The notes beneath the pieces are model-generated. The model did no database searches. It was not told the DNA's origin and was given only the letters and a program-made list of their open reading frames with translations. From Hondaea fermentalgiana (taxonomy: Eukaryota > Sar > Bigyra > Thraustochytrida > Thraustochytriidae), in the NCBI GenBank assembly GCA_014084085.1, contig NPFB01000036.1:8990-72989 (forward strand): DNA of 64,000 nt, read 5' to 3'. Positions 28,813-38,800 of the stretch are shown piece after piece (position 1 is the first letter of the stretch; each line of letters starts with the position of its first letter). The position numbers were made by a program, and so were the translations under genes.

Positions 28813-31800
28813 ATGGCGAGCAACGCCGCCAGTGACGCTCAAGTTGACCCTGAGAATGTCCCAGACAACGCGTCGTCCGGCTTCCGACGACTACAATCGT
28901 TTGCCAGCAGTACCGACACATTCGCCACGGAAGCCATGTCGCACCTTTCGTCATGCAGCAGCAGCAGCGGGAGCAGCAGCAGCAGCCCGTGCATCCGCCT
29001 CCCTTCAACGCCATCCGGACGGGCCTGCAGCCGCCGAAGAGCGCGTCAGGAGACCACTGTACTCTTCGAGCCAAGTCCAGCTGTGCTCTCAGAAACGCAC
29101 AGCGACCATCGTCGGACCGTCGAATGCATTTTAACAGGCACTATTCGCAACCACGCCCCAGGCCAAGTGTACACAGTCGTGACATCACACCAAGTAGAAA
29201 ACCATGATGAAGAGCCAAACGAGGTCTGTCGGCTCGAACTTGTCGATACATCTTTTACTCGAGACTCGAGCAACGCCAGTGCGGATGGCGAAATTCTGCG
29301 CTTCAAGTGCAAGGTCACAGGTCTTCGCCTCGGACATCACTCGTATTTCTTTAAACTTCTCTCCAAGCAAGAAAACCTCGGCGCAGGCGCAGAGGCATCA
29401 TGGGGCCCTGTTCATCAAATGGAACTCAAGTGTGCCCACGTGCGTACCTCTGTTCTGCCGCCCGCTTGCCCAAGACTTTTGCAAGAGTCCCCATGCGGCC
29501 TTTCTTGGCAACGGCCAGTCTGCGATGGGGGCAATGCACACATCACATATACACTGCAAAAGTTTGAAGAAGAGCATCAGCGTTGGACTGTGATTTATGA
29601 GGGCTCTGCTCCAAACTACTATCACAGGAACTCTCCCGGTCTCTTCCGCGTGCGGGCCGTCGGCTCGAAAGCCGGATCAGGGCCATGGTCAGTCTCTGTG
29701 CAATCCGGCGCAAAAGTCGACACGCCGCCGATGCCTCCGCGCAATCTCAGAATCGCTTCAGGCATTGCGGATCCGCACCAACTCCACCTTGTGTGGGATG
29801 AAGCACAAGATCAGGATCTTAGCAGCGAAGAAGACAAACAAGACGCCTCAGAGGCGCAGAGCACCACACGGTTTCAAGTTCAACTTTGCAAGGCGACAAA
29901 TGAAAATGACACCTTTACCACCGTTTACTCTGGCAGCGAGCGGCACTGTGTCATTACACAAAACCTCGAACCGGCCACCGCGTACTCTGTGCGCGTGTGT
30001 GCAGAAAATGAACATGGCCGCTCTGCGTACTCGCCAGACACACGAGTGGAGACCTGTGGAAAGGCCCCGGAGCCGCCAGGACAAGCTTTGTTGGAAAACT
30101 GCAAACATGAGCGCAGCTCGGAGGATGTCACACTTGTCGCATGGGAAGCTCCGGTAAACGTGAATGGGTCCAGTGTTCGGACGTACACCGTGGAACACCG
30201 CCAGGAGGACGCTACCGATTTTTCAGTGGCCTATTCTGGACTCGAGCCCACCTGCACGATGCGCGGTCTGCGTCCAGGAACTTCGCACTGCATCCGCGTG
30301 CTTGCAATGAACGAGTTTGGGTGGTCGGACCCGTCCCCCGAAACCACGTTTACCACGCTCGTAAAAGCCCCGCAGGCTCCCTCCGGCGCTGTCACCGCCG
30401 CCTTTGAAGGAGGCCGTGTTGTCCTGCGTTGGCCTCGGGCAGACGTTCCCTTTGCATCTGTGAGATACATTGTATGGGCAAAACGCCAGAGTTCTCTTTT
30501 GCCGCATCGCGTTCATGACATACCAGACAATGCCGACGTACACGCGGACGCTGCAGTCGCCGAATCATCACATGGTATCAGCTTTCAAGTTTGTGGCTCG
30601 AACCCTGCAGGCGCGTCGTCGCCACGTGTTCTTGCGCGAGCAGGCACAAAGTGCCTTGCCTTGGCCCCTCGATGCGGCAATGGAGTAGACGGGAGCGATC
30701 TTTGGCTGCCTGCGATGGTCATGGGTCTTGCAAGATCTGCCGGGTACTGGGTCGTCTTTGATGACGACTTGGAGGGAGCGCAAGACAAGGCGCAGGAGGG
30801 GGTGTCTACAAAGGACGCGGCCGCCTTGCATTTTCGCGAGTATGCGGAAGTCAAGCTTGGTGCAAAGGAGGTTGCCACTGTGGAAGGTGCTGCGACCTCC
30901 CCGAAACCCGCCGATATTGCCTGGAACATTGATGGCTGGCGCGAAGTCTATCGGGGCCCCACTACTTCGTGCGTTACGGATACACTGCAGCCCGGGCACT
31001 CGTACATTTTCCAAACTGCCCTGGAGACGGACGCGGGAACGAGCCCCCGATCAAATTCGTCCGTATCTTTTGCCCTCGGGCAATGCCGGCCGCTGCGACC
31101 TGCGATTCTCCGACCCAAGAGCGTGACGTCTCGCGTAATTGTTTTAGCTCTGCCGGCACTCGATCAAGTTTCAGAAAAGGGCTATTGGGAAGTTGCCATG
31201 AGCCGCACCAAAGAAAAGAAGGGGGGCATCGTCGAACCGTCTGGGTCCTTTGCTTGCATTTCGGCAAAACCAGGGCTCGACGAAGACGCGGTCACCGTCC
31301 CTGTCGAACGCAGTGGTACAATGTATGCCTTTCGCGCTCGCGTTTGGATGCGCGGTCAGGCGAGCCCCTGGTCGCATCCTGTGGCTGTCCGTTCGGCGCT
31401 GTCTGCGCCACAGGCACCGCAGACCCTGGAGATTGAGATTCTTGCCAAGACACACAAGCGGCGTGCGATGCGCATCTCTTGGAAGGCGCCCGCGTGGAAT
31501 GGAGGAGCGGCTCTCGTGGGTTACAGGGTCGAAACGTGCCATGAAAGCGGCGCCGCACCGGCCAAGCAAAGACTGCCAATCCAAACTTCCAATGTCTTGC
31601 GCTCTCGGAAAGCACGCATGCGCATGAACGGAGCAAGTCCGAAGGGCGCCGCAGGGACGCTCGAAAGCCGTAGCAGCGTTGCGTCATCCGAGAGCTCATG
31701 CTCGCTCCTCTCTCTCGCATCGGCAGCGTCTCGCGAAGCTGATTTTGTCCGCGCCCACGCAGATCGTAAGCTCCTCCCGCCCGACGCGTGCGAGTTCGTC

Positions 31801-32799
31801 CTCGAGGATGTCGACCCCGGTGTAACGATTCGTGCGCGGGTCATTGCCGTCTCTCGCATCGCTGAGAGCAGCCCTTCCGAGATTGTTTGCGAACGCATGT
31901 CCCACACGGAGCCGGGTCCCGTGGAGGGACCAATTCAAGTCGATGTGATGTCCGCATCCACCGTCAAATGCGAATGGAGGCCGCCATCGTACAAGGGCAA
32001 AGCTTCCATCATCGGCTACGAGACGCAGCTTGAGCGTATCGGTGCAAAGGGGCCCATCGATGCAGGTGTCCAATTTCAGGCCTCAGACACGCCTCGAGCA
32101 ACAATGAAGAAATTGCAGGCTTCGTTGAACTACCGTCTTCGCGTGCGCGCCGTGAACGCGTGCGGAAGTGGGCCTTTCTCACCCTGGCAGACATTCGCCA
32201 TGCAGGAGGCCCACGCCTCGGTCACGGCGCCGCAATCACTATCAGCAGATCACCTTGATCCCCTCACTTTTGTATGGGAGCCTGCCACAAAGATGTCGTC
32301 CTGCAGCGGCGGGGTCAAGTACCGACTGCAAGTCGCTCAAATGCGATCGAAGCGCGAGAAACGGCCGTCCTTTGAAGTGGTATACCAGGGCGAGGCATCG
32401 ATCTTTGTCTTTCGCACGGCCAAGCCAGAGACTTGGTACCGAGCCCGTGTTCAGGCTGTGGCCCCCGGGGGCGCGTGCAGTCCCTTTAGTAACTCATGTA
32501 CCCTGCGAACAGCAGGCGTCAAGGTGAGGGACTGTGCGAGCGAAACAGGCGAATCTGCGACGACAGCGAGCACGATCGATAGCGAGGCCATGAGTGACGC
32601 CGGCGGAAATGAAGAGATGGAGGATGCGCATGCTGGAGTTGTCCGCAGATCTTCCATTGCCTCAACAGGTGACTTGGTGTCGGCGAGTGACGCCCTTCGT
32701 AGCAAGCGACTTGCTTGGTATGTGCGCTTTCCGCGTTTTGCTTGCGTGTGCGCTGGCGCAGGCTTTGCGATCATCTTTTTTTTTGTATGGATTAGCTAG
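28813..32799 (+). CDS. Tail-anchored multi-fibronectin type III protein (FNDC3-like)
   Basis: 1328 residues. After a Ser-rich N-terminus the protein is built of at least eight fibronectin type III-like beta domains. Repeated features are PxxP-type linkers (for example TPPMPPRNL, KAPEPPGQ, KAPQAPSG), strand-C W residues, YxVxxC/YxVRVxA strands and G-x-S-P/W-S endings. It ends in a single hydrophobic helix (about residues 1305-1328) at the extreme C-terminus, so it is probably tail-anchored with the FN3 array in the cytosol. This is the layout of animal FNDC3 proteins. One domain (about 612-665) is interrupted by a small W-x-P-A...GYWVVFDDD segment resembling a Tudor/Agenet-type barrel. The ATG at 28813 was chosen over 28717 because the extra upstream residues look like translated UTR. 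Orthology to FNDC3 is inferred from architecture. Confidence 0.8.
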   Translation: MASNAASDAQVDPENVPDNASSGFRRLQSFASSTDTFATEAMSHLSSCSSSSGSSSSSPCIRLPSTPSGRACSRRRARQETTVLFEPSPAVLSETHSDHRRTVECILTGTIRNHAPGQVYTVVTSHQVENHDEEPNEVCRLELVDTSFTRDSSNASADGEILRFKCKVTGLRLGHHSYFFKLLSKQENLGAGAEASWGPVHQMELKCAHVRTSVLPPACPRLLQESPCGLSWQRPVCDGGNAHITYTLQKFEEEHQRWTVIYEGSAPNYYHRNSPGLFRVRAVGSKAGSGPWSVSVQSGAKVDTPPMPPRNLRIASGIADPHQLHLVWDEAQDQDLSSEEDKQDASEAQSTTRFQVQLCKATNENDTFTTVYSGSERHCVITQNLEPATAYSVRVCAENEHGRSAYSPDTRVETCGKAPEPPGQALLENCKHERSSEDVTLVAWEAPVNVNGSSVRTYTVEHRQEDATDFSVAYSGLEPTCTMRGLRPGTSHCIRVLAMNEFGWSDPSPETTFTTLVKAPQAPSGAVTAAFEGGRVVLRWPRADVPFASVRYIVWAKRQSSLLPHRVHDIPDNADVHADAAVAESSHGISFQVCGSNPAGASSPRVLARAGTKCLALAPRCGNGVDGSDLWLPAMVMGLARSAGYWVVFDDDLEGAQDKAQEGVSTKDAAALHFREYAEVKLGAKEVATVEGAATSPKPADIAWNIDGWREVYRGPTTSCVTDTLQPGHSYIFQTALETDAGTSPRSNSSVSFALGQCRPLRPAILRPKSVTSRVIVLALPALDQVSEKGYWEVAMSRTKEKKGGIVEPSGSFACISAKPGLDEDAVTVPVERSGTMYAFRARVWMRGQASPWSHPVAVRSALSAPQAPQTLEIEILAKTHKRRAMRISWKAPAWNGGAALVGYRVETCHESGAAPAKQRLPIQTSNVLRSRKARMRMNGASPKGAAGTLESRSSVASSESSCSLLSLASAASREADFVRAHADRKLLPPDACEFVLEDVDPGVTIRARVIAVSRIAESSPSEIVCERMSHTEPGPVEGPIQVDVMSASTVKCEWRPPSYKGKASIIGYETQLERIGAKGPIDAGVQFQASDTPRATMKKLQASLNYRLRVRAVNACGSGPFSPWQTFAMQEAHASVTAPQSLSADHLDPLTFVWEPATKMSSCSGGVKYRLQVAQMRSKREKRPSFEVVYQGEASIFVFRTAKPETWYRARVQAVAPGGACSPFSNSCTLRTAGVKVRDCASETGESATTASTIDSEAMSDAGGNEEMEDAHAGVVRRSSIASTGDLVSASDALRSKRLAWYVRFPRFACVCAGAGFAIIFFFVWIS

Positions 32800-33196
32800 A
32801 AACTTTTATTTTGTCGATTGCCACTGGCGTGGCACCGTCTGAATGAAACACAATATTTCTTTTGTATAAAAACTACTTGTGCGACAATTTATGCTTTTGA
32901 CAGGCCCGCCCGCTTCGACCGCTTGGAGACAGATTTCCATATTGTTATGGCCCTAACAATGATCAATCTTGTGGCAACCTCTCTGGCTTTCTCCGCCGTG
33001 ACTTGCATGTGTGCTGAAGCATTGGTTATTGTGCGCTGCGCTTGTTACTTTGTTCGCATGGACTAGCTGGACGTGATTTTTCTCTTATGGCGAGCTACAA
33101 TCATGAATCTCCTTTTCGGTGAATATGTACATGCATAAAGTCTCCTTCGCATACTGACAGCCACAGACACAGTCATGAAAGGTTCCTTTCCAACAA
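32800..33196. other. Convergent intergenic region, no gene seen
   Basis: AT-richer spacer with the 3' UTRs of the FN3 and seven-helix genes. Confidence 0.6.
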
Positions 33197-34975
33197 TCAG
33201 GTGAGAACAAAGGCCGTGGACTGCGATTCTTCTTTTCCGTCTGCCGACTTATTGACCTCGTCTTCTGCTCCCTGCTCGCACGACGATGACGACGAGAGAG
33301 GGGACAGCGGCTGCGACGCGACTGTTGACGCGCAGATTCCGCCGGTTTTGCTGCGTCTACAATGTCCGTGCTCGCCTAAACTGCCGGACGTATTCTCTTC
33401 GTCGCCGTGCTCGCCATGATTGTTGTTGTTGATATTGTGATTGTTGTTGTTTTTGCTATCGTCGTCGTCGTCATCTTCGTCGTCGACGTCGTCTTCGCAG
33501 ATGGTTGCCTCACTGATCTGGCTTCTTGATCGAGCCTTGCCGGCGTTCTCCGCGCCAAGGTCAAAGCTCATCGTCATTGGCCTCCCACTTCCATCAGCAT
33601 TGTGCTCCTTGCTGTCAATTCCCCCTTTCAAGGATTGGGCGACAGAAAGAGGGGGCTGCACGTTTGCGTTCATATCGTGGTCTCGACCTTGGTGTCGAGG
33701 AATATGGATGGACACCTCCGCGAGGTCGTGGCCATCATCTGCTTCTGCACTAACGTCATTGGGATATAGCGGTTGAGCGACGCCTCGATTTGCGGACCCT
33801 GAAAGGTGCAGCGGGAGAGAGTGGCTGTGGAGCAGCTCTTTGCGACCTTCCGCACGTCGACTGACCCGCATTTCATGCGGCGCGATTGCGTTCCGCGCAA
33901 AGCCTGCGCGAGCCTTGTCCTCGAGAGCATGTGCCTCTCCATCCTCAAGTTTGTCAACCTCTGCGTCATCCCCATTGGCCACACGTGAACTCGTAGCATG
34001 CCGCGCTAGGGTCTCGGCAAATCCCTGTGCAGCGCGGTCGCTGTCCTCCGATCCTCGTGCCCCGGGAGTCGGTTCCATGCGACGCTGCGACTTTTCGAGG
34101 TAGTCGTTCAAGTCGTGAAACGCATGGAGCTCATCAATAACAAGCTTGGTGATGAGGAAGCAGGCAATTTGCAGAATGAGGAGCGCCAATGTGAATGCGC
34201 TAAAGGACGTATAGAAAAACATGGCAATGAGAAACGCGAGTGAAAAAACCGAAAGGGCCACCCACGGATTGAGGTAAAGAGAACTGGGCCGAAAGGCATA
34301 AAAAGTTCCGTATCGCCACAAAAGCAATCCCAGATAGGCTGCCGAGAGGAGAAGCACCAATGGTTGCAATAGATCAACAACCACTTCGAGCGTTTGTTTC
34401 GCGTTGCCGCGCGAAAAGTACTCATTGTCGAGCTCGGGATATAAATACGTAGCGAAGACGCCACGGGAACAAAGAGTCACATTTTCCGCGACCACCAGGT
34501 CCGCGTTGAGGCCGGAAACCTTGAGTGACTGGCTCGCGAGCGCGAGAACTGCCAGCGCGAGAATGAGCCCTCGAGCAAGGAGGCGTACGCATAGAAGCCG
34601 CTGGCTCGCCCGACGAGAGCCCACTTCCTCGAGTTGAACGCAGCAAAAATTAACCGAGCGATTTCGGTGCACCATGAAAGTGAGCTCGAAGAGCTGAAGG
34701 ATGTATAGTGGTATGGTGAAGGCGTCGAAGACGAGGAGCGCGAGCGTGAACTGCGCCTCAGCCGGCGTGAGATCTCCCGGTTCTACAGCCGCAAGGTAGG
34801 ATGCGTTCAAGAGGACGAGCGCGGTGACCAGGGGCGCGATCCAGAACTCGTACATGCAGTGCCTGAGGGCCACGACGAACGCCAGCACAAAGAAGACGAC
34901 ATAGACGGCCGTATAGAAGGAGGCCACGCCGAGCGACACGGACCGCGACGTGCTCGTGCACAGATAAAACGCCAT
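33197..34975 (-). CDS. Seven-helix membrane protein of unknown family with long disordered tail
   Basis: 592 residues; I do not recognise the family. Seven hydrophobic helices fall in roughly the first 300 residues. A glycosylation sequon (NVT) and one Cys lie in the loop between helices 4 and 5. The C-terminal half is hydrophilic, with Asp-rich and Asn/His-rich runs (encoded at about 33420-33490) and Ser clusters near the end. Topology resembles a receptor or a plant TOM1/THH1-like protein, but I see no diagnostic motif. It starts head-to-head with bL27, less than about 0.3 kb apart not counting the gap. Confidence 0.8.
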   Translation of the reverse strand: MAFYLCTSTSRSVSLGVASFYTAVYVVFFVLAFVVALRHCMYEFWIAPLVTALVLLNASYLAAVEPGDLTPAEAQFTLALLVFDAFTIPLYILQLFELTFMVHRNRSVNFCCVQLEEVGSRRASQRLLCVRLLARGLILALAVLALASQSLKVSGLNADLVVAENVTLCSRGVFATYLYPELDNEYFSRGNAKQTLEVVVDLLQPLVLLLSAAYLGLLLWRYGTFYAFRPSSLYLNPWVALSVFSLAFLIAMFFYTSFSAFTLALLILQIACFLITKLVIDELHAFHDLNDYLEKSQRRMEPTPGARGSEDSDRAAQGFAETLARHATSSRVANGDDAEVDKLEDGEAHALEDKARAGFARNAIAPHEMRVSRRAEGRKELLHSHSLPLHLSGSANRGVAQPLYPNDVSAEADDGHDLAEVSIHIPRHQGRDHDMNANVQPPLSVAQSLKGGIDSKEHNADGSGRPMTMSFDLGAENAGKARSRSQISEATICEDDVDDEDDDDDDSKNNNNHNINNNNHGEHGDEENTSGSLGEHGHCRRSKTGGICASTVASQPLSPLSSSSSCEQGAEDEVNKSADGKEESQSTAFVLT

Positions 34976-35095
34976 TCCGGCCGCCCGGTATCCCTGGCTC
35001 GTTTCCCTTTCTTCCCGCGCTCCTACGCGCGCGCCGCGGCCCGCGAGCGCGAGTCCGCGCGGCCTGCCCGTCTCGGGGCGGCGGAGAAGACGGCC

Positions 35096-35128
35096 AGGAG
35101 GGAGGGAGGGAGGGAGGGAGGGAGGGAG
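35096..35128. repeat. (GGGA)n repeat abutting an assembly gap
   Basis: Eight GGGA units on this strand run straight into the N run. Such a G-tract can form a quadruplex, a plausible reason for the sequencing break. Confidence 0.92.
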
Positions 35129-35228
35129 NNNNNNNNNNNNNNNNNNNNNNNNNNNNNNNNNNNNNNNNNNNNNNNNNNNNNNNNNNNNNNNNNNNNNNNN
35201 NNNNNNNNNNNNNNNNNNNNNNNNNNNN
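35129..35228. other. Assembly gap (exactly 100 N)
   Basis: Placeholder gap in the short divergent promoter region between the seven-helix gene and bL27. It ends four bases before the bL27 ATG, so that start cannot be fully checked. Confidence 0.98.
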
Positions 35229-35232
35229 GCCG

Positions 35233-35694
35233 ATGGGCGGCGCGGCGGCGCGGGCGCCGCTGCTGGAGGCGGCGCTCGCGCAGGCCGGCAGCGGCGCAGG
35301 AGACCTGGCGCTGGGCCTGGGAGGCCTGCTGGGCCAGAGCGTGCGCCACGCGAGCAAGAAGGCGGCAGGGTCGTCCAAGAACGGCCGCAAGTCCGCGGGA
35401 AAGAGGCTCGGCGTGAAGAAGTTTGGCGGCGAAAAGGTCATCCCCGGGAACATCATCGTCCGCCAGCGCGGCACGCCCACGCACCCGGGCAAGAACGTCG
35501 GTATCGGCAAGGACCATACCATCTTCGCGCTCACGGAGGGCTTTGTGCAATTTTCCTACGTTCGCGTTCCCCACAAGCAGTCGCGGTCCAAGTTTGTTCT
35601 CCGCAAGTTTGTCCATGTCGTGCCACATGGTGTTGAGCCTGCAAGTATCGGCATTGCCGATGTTTTGTGGCCTCCTCTTTACCGGCGCACCTAG
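35233..35694 (+). CDS. Mitochondrial large-subunit ribosomal protein bL27
   Basis: 153 residues as read. [16 protein letters not shown] near residues 39-54 is the conserved bL27 N-terminus, whose end reaches toward the peptidyl transferase centre in bacteria. It is followed by [10 protein letters not shown], the [10 protein letters not shown] and HPGKNVG segments and [11 protein letters not shown]. The N-terminal extension of about 38 residues is Ala/Gly/Leu-rich and low in basic residues, so it is an unusually weak mitochondrial presequence. A longer one may lie in the adjacent gap. The C-terminal extension beyond the bacterial length is typical of mitochondrial versions. A plastid origin seems less likely given the rest of the window. 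Confidence 0.92.
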   Translation: MGGAAARAPLLEAALAQAGSGAGDLALGLGGLLGQSVRHASKKAAGSSKNGRKSAGKRLGVKKFGGEKVIPGNIIVRQRGTPTHPGKNVGIGKDHTIFALTEGFVQFSYVRVPHKQSRSKFVLRKFVHVVPHGVEPASIGIADVLWPPLYRRT

Positions 35695-35770
35695 ACCCAT
35701 GAAATATTGCCACAGATAGATTTGCAAACCTCGCTTCCTTGTCTTGTTTCCTTTTCTTATTCATTATCAT

Positions 35771-35771
<1 letters not shown>

Positions 35772-35818
<47 letters not shown>
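35772..35818. repeat. (GACA)n tetranucleotide microsatellite
   Basis: Eleven units in the 182-base spacer between the 3' ends of bL27 and the W-repeat/jacalin gene. Confidence 0.93.
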
Positions 35819-35876
35819 TGAACAGTCAGTCTCGTGCCAAGTTCGCGCATTGGACAGCTCGTCGCCCACCCACCCC

Positions 35877-38800
35877 TCAAGCGCCAATCTGATCCTTAAT
35901 CTGCGCCAAGTGAACCAGATGCTCATAGTACGCCAAGGTCCGCAGACTCGTGTCGAGCTTGGGCATGTTGTGCAGCCCGTGATCGACGCTTGCACGACCT
36001 TGCATAATTAGAGTCTCCGCATCTGCAAGCTCGCAACGCTGGTGCTCCATGGCGGCTTGCAACTCCAAAAAGCGTTTCTCGCCGATCTCGGCTTCCGTGA
36101 GCGTCGCTGCGGCCGTACTTGAAGCCAGGCAACCTCGTTGAGAACGAAACGCCAGGCCTTCGAGGCGTCGGAGCTGCTTCTTGGCGTTCCGCAGCCGCGT
36201 ATTTCCCTGCTGGATCATCATGTACCCGCGCGAAAGCGCACCGTCCTGCATAGACACCATGGCTACGCGGTGCATCCGAGCATCGAACTTGACGAGCTTC
36301 CTGGACAAGGCATTAAAGAGCCAGCGCATCACGCCAGCAATGACACGAACTTTGGTGAGTGCGCGTGGAACAACCGCGCCGTATCGCATCCGCCGTGCTA
36401 GCTGCGCGGAGCGCTCGAGAGCTGTCTCGACGTCGGCGCGTCGCATTGCAAGCACCGAGTTGAATTGTTGCTGGTGTGCAAGCTTGAGCTGATCGATAAA
36501 GGCCTGTTGCTCCTCAATGTTCACCTCATCCATTTCTCCCGATCCATCGTCCATGTCCATGAGCGAGTCTACGCGGTCGAGCCAGCATCGAGAAAAGACG
36601 TTCTTCTTCTCCACTTGACGCAAAAGGACACCGAGTGTGAGGATAGCGTTGTTTGTGCAAGCGCCATAGAATCCGACAATGAATTCCTCCTCGAAGCGCC
36701 GCTTTCCAAATGACGTCATTTCGGGCGCCTCGGGAATGGAGAACCGCTTGCCATTCTCGCATGAGCCATACCAGGGCGACACCCGCCCGTTACTCGTGCG
36801 GAAGCGAAGTTTGCCTGCGACCATGTTGTGCATTGCAAACCCCTCAACCTGTGTAATGCGCTCATGCGGATCCTGCATCTGAAACTCAAATGTTTTCAGA
36901 CCTTGAGCGTGCCCGAATCCATGCGATGGCCCTTTGCCATTCGGACCTGAACCTGCCGACGGCTTGGCCCCCACACCTGCTCTGCCCCCCGCTCCGCTCG
37001 AAAGCATCTCTCCTTCGTCCATGTCCAGCTCCCCTGTCCCTGCTCCACCAGGCAAAGGACCCCCTGCGGACTGCGCCCGTGTAAAACCATGCACTGGCCC
37101 TTGCCACACACGAGCGGCCCCAACGGGCCCGCTGCGAAATCGTAACTGGAGACCCACCACCATACCCTCGGTCACGGCCACGATGACACCATGCACATTC
37201 ACGCTCGTCTCCATAAGCACATCAGAATAGTGTCGCGCTCCGCTTGCTTTGTCAAGCGGCAAGCCCACACACCGCGTTCGCTTGTCCGAGTATGTGTAAG
37301 TGCCGCGTTCATTAAAGGCCGAACAAAGCAAGCGCATCTCCAAGTCGAGACGTCGATGCGTGAGGGTGATATGTTTGTCCAACACACGTTTGAGCAAGGT
37401 TGCCATCTGCCGCTCGGGTCCAAGCACAGAGTACCGCACGCTCGACGCAACGAAGCGGTTTCGCCTCCGTAGTTGCGAAGAGAGCATGCGTCGCTCCAAG
37501 GATATGAAGCGGCATTTCCACTTGTCGAGATCAGCGATGCATCGCGCAGTCGCAAACACTTCTGAGCCCGGGACTTGCCGCAAGCTTGCGCTGTGCATCG
37601 TCTTGATGCCTAGTCGCCAGCCGGCAAGGACTCGCTGCAAAACTCCCAGCCGTGCCCGTTCGCGCAGCAACTGCTCGATGCGACGCCGCGCATGGGCGCG
37701 CTGCGCGAATTCCACCCAGCGCAAAAACCACACCTTTGCATCCTCTGGAATCGAAATGATCTTTTCGCCTCGCTCGCGCAAGTAAGAGCTGAGCATGGTG
37801 AGCCGCTGACGGCGCGAATTGATCTCTTCGCGAAGTCCTGGCGTTTCCGTCCGAATGCGGGCGTCCAGAAAGTGAAGCCACTTGTTAAAGGTGACAAGCT
37901 TGAGGCGCAAACGGTAGTACCGCGGCATCGAGCGATAGAGCTTGCGGAAGCGCGCGCAAATGCGAAGCCAGTTCTCGAGTCGCTTGTGCTGCATGAGTCC
38001 AAACGACTTGCGCGCAATTACAGGGAAACGCAGCATGCGGAAACACGTACGCATCACTGTGTCCATGCGATCACGCTCAAGCTGTTCAAAGACAGAGTAC
38101 AAGGCATTGTGCATCATGCGGGCGCGCATGGCACGCAGTCGTTGAGCGTGCTCCATTTGCAATCGCTTCTTCTCCTCCAGCTGAAGACGGCGCTCCTCGA
38201 GGAGCTCTGCGGCACTTGACTCGCTAATTTCGAGATTTTCTTGGGCAAGCCGAAGACGCTCGTCGTGCTCTTGGAGTTTGACCATCCGTGAAAGCCTCTC
38301 GCGACGCACCTTGCTTGCCGCTGCAGTGGCGTTTCGCAGGCTCTGTTTGCGATAATTCGGATCCCCCAAAAATTGACTTGACCTTTCGAAGCGTTCGCGT
38401 TGCAGCTTTCGCAAGCTTTCGCGCCGCTGCGTAAGCGCATCAACCCTGGATTGTGCGTCCGCACTCTCGTCTGATACTGTCATTCCTGCCACAAAGAGAG
38501 TCTTGCGGTGCCTCATTGTGTTGGCAGCATCGTCCTGTCCATCTGCACCGACACCAATGCCACCAGCAAGATCGACACTGTCGCGAGCATCCCGTTGCAA
38601 TAATCTATCTCCTCCTCTGGATTTGAGGCCTCGCTTGGGCCGGGCCTTGTGCGAGGTGACGCTATCCCAGGCGCGGAAAGCGATTCGTTGGAGACGAGTG
38701 ATGTAGAAATGCCACGCGAACCTGTCCTTTTGTCCAGCCTCCACGACCTCGCGCCAATTCTTAAAGACATCCCCACCGAGCCGATTGCGCTCAATACACA

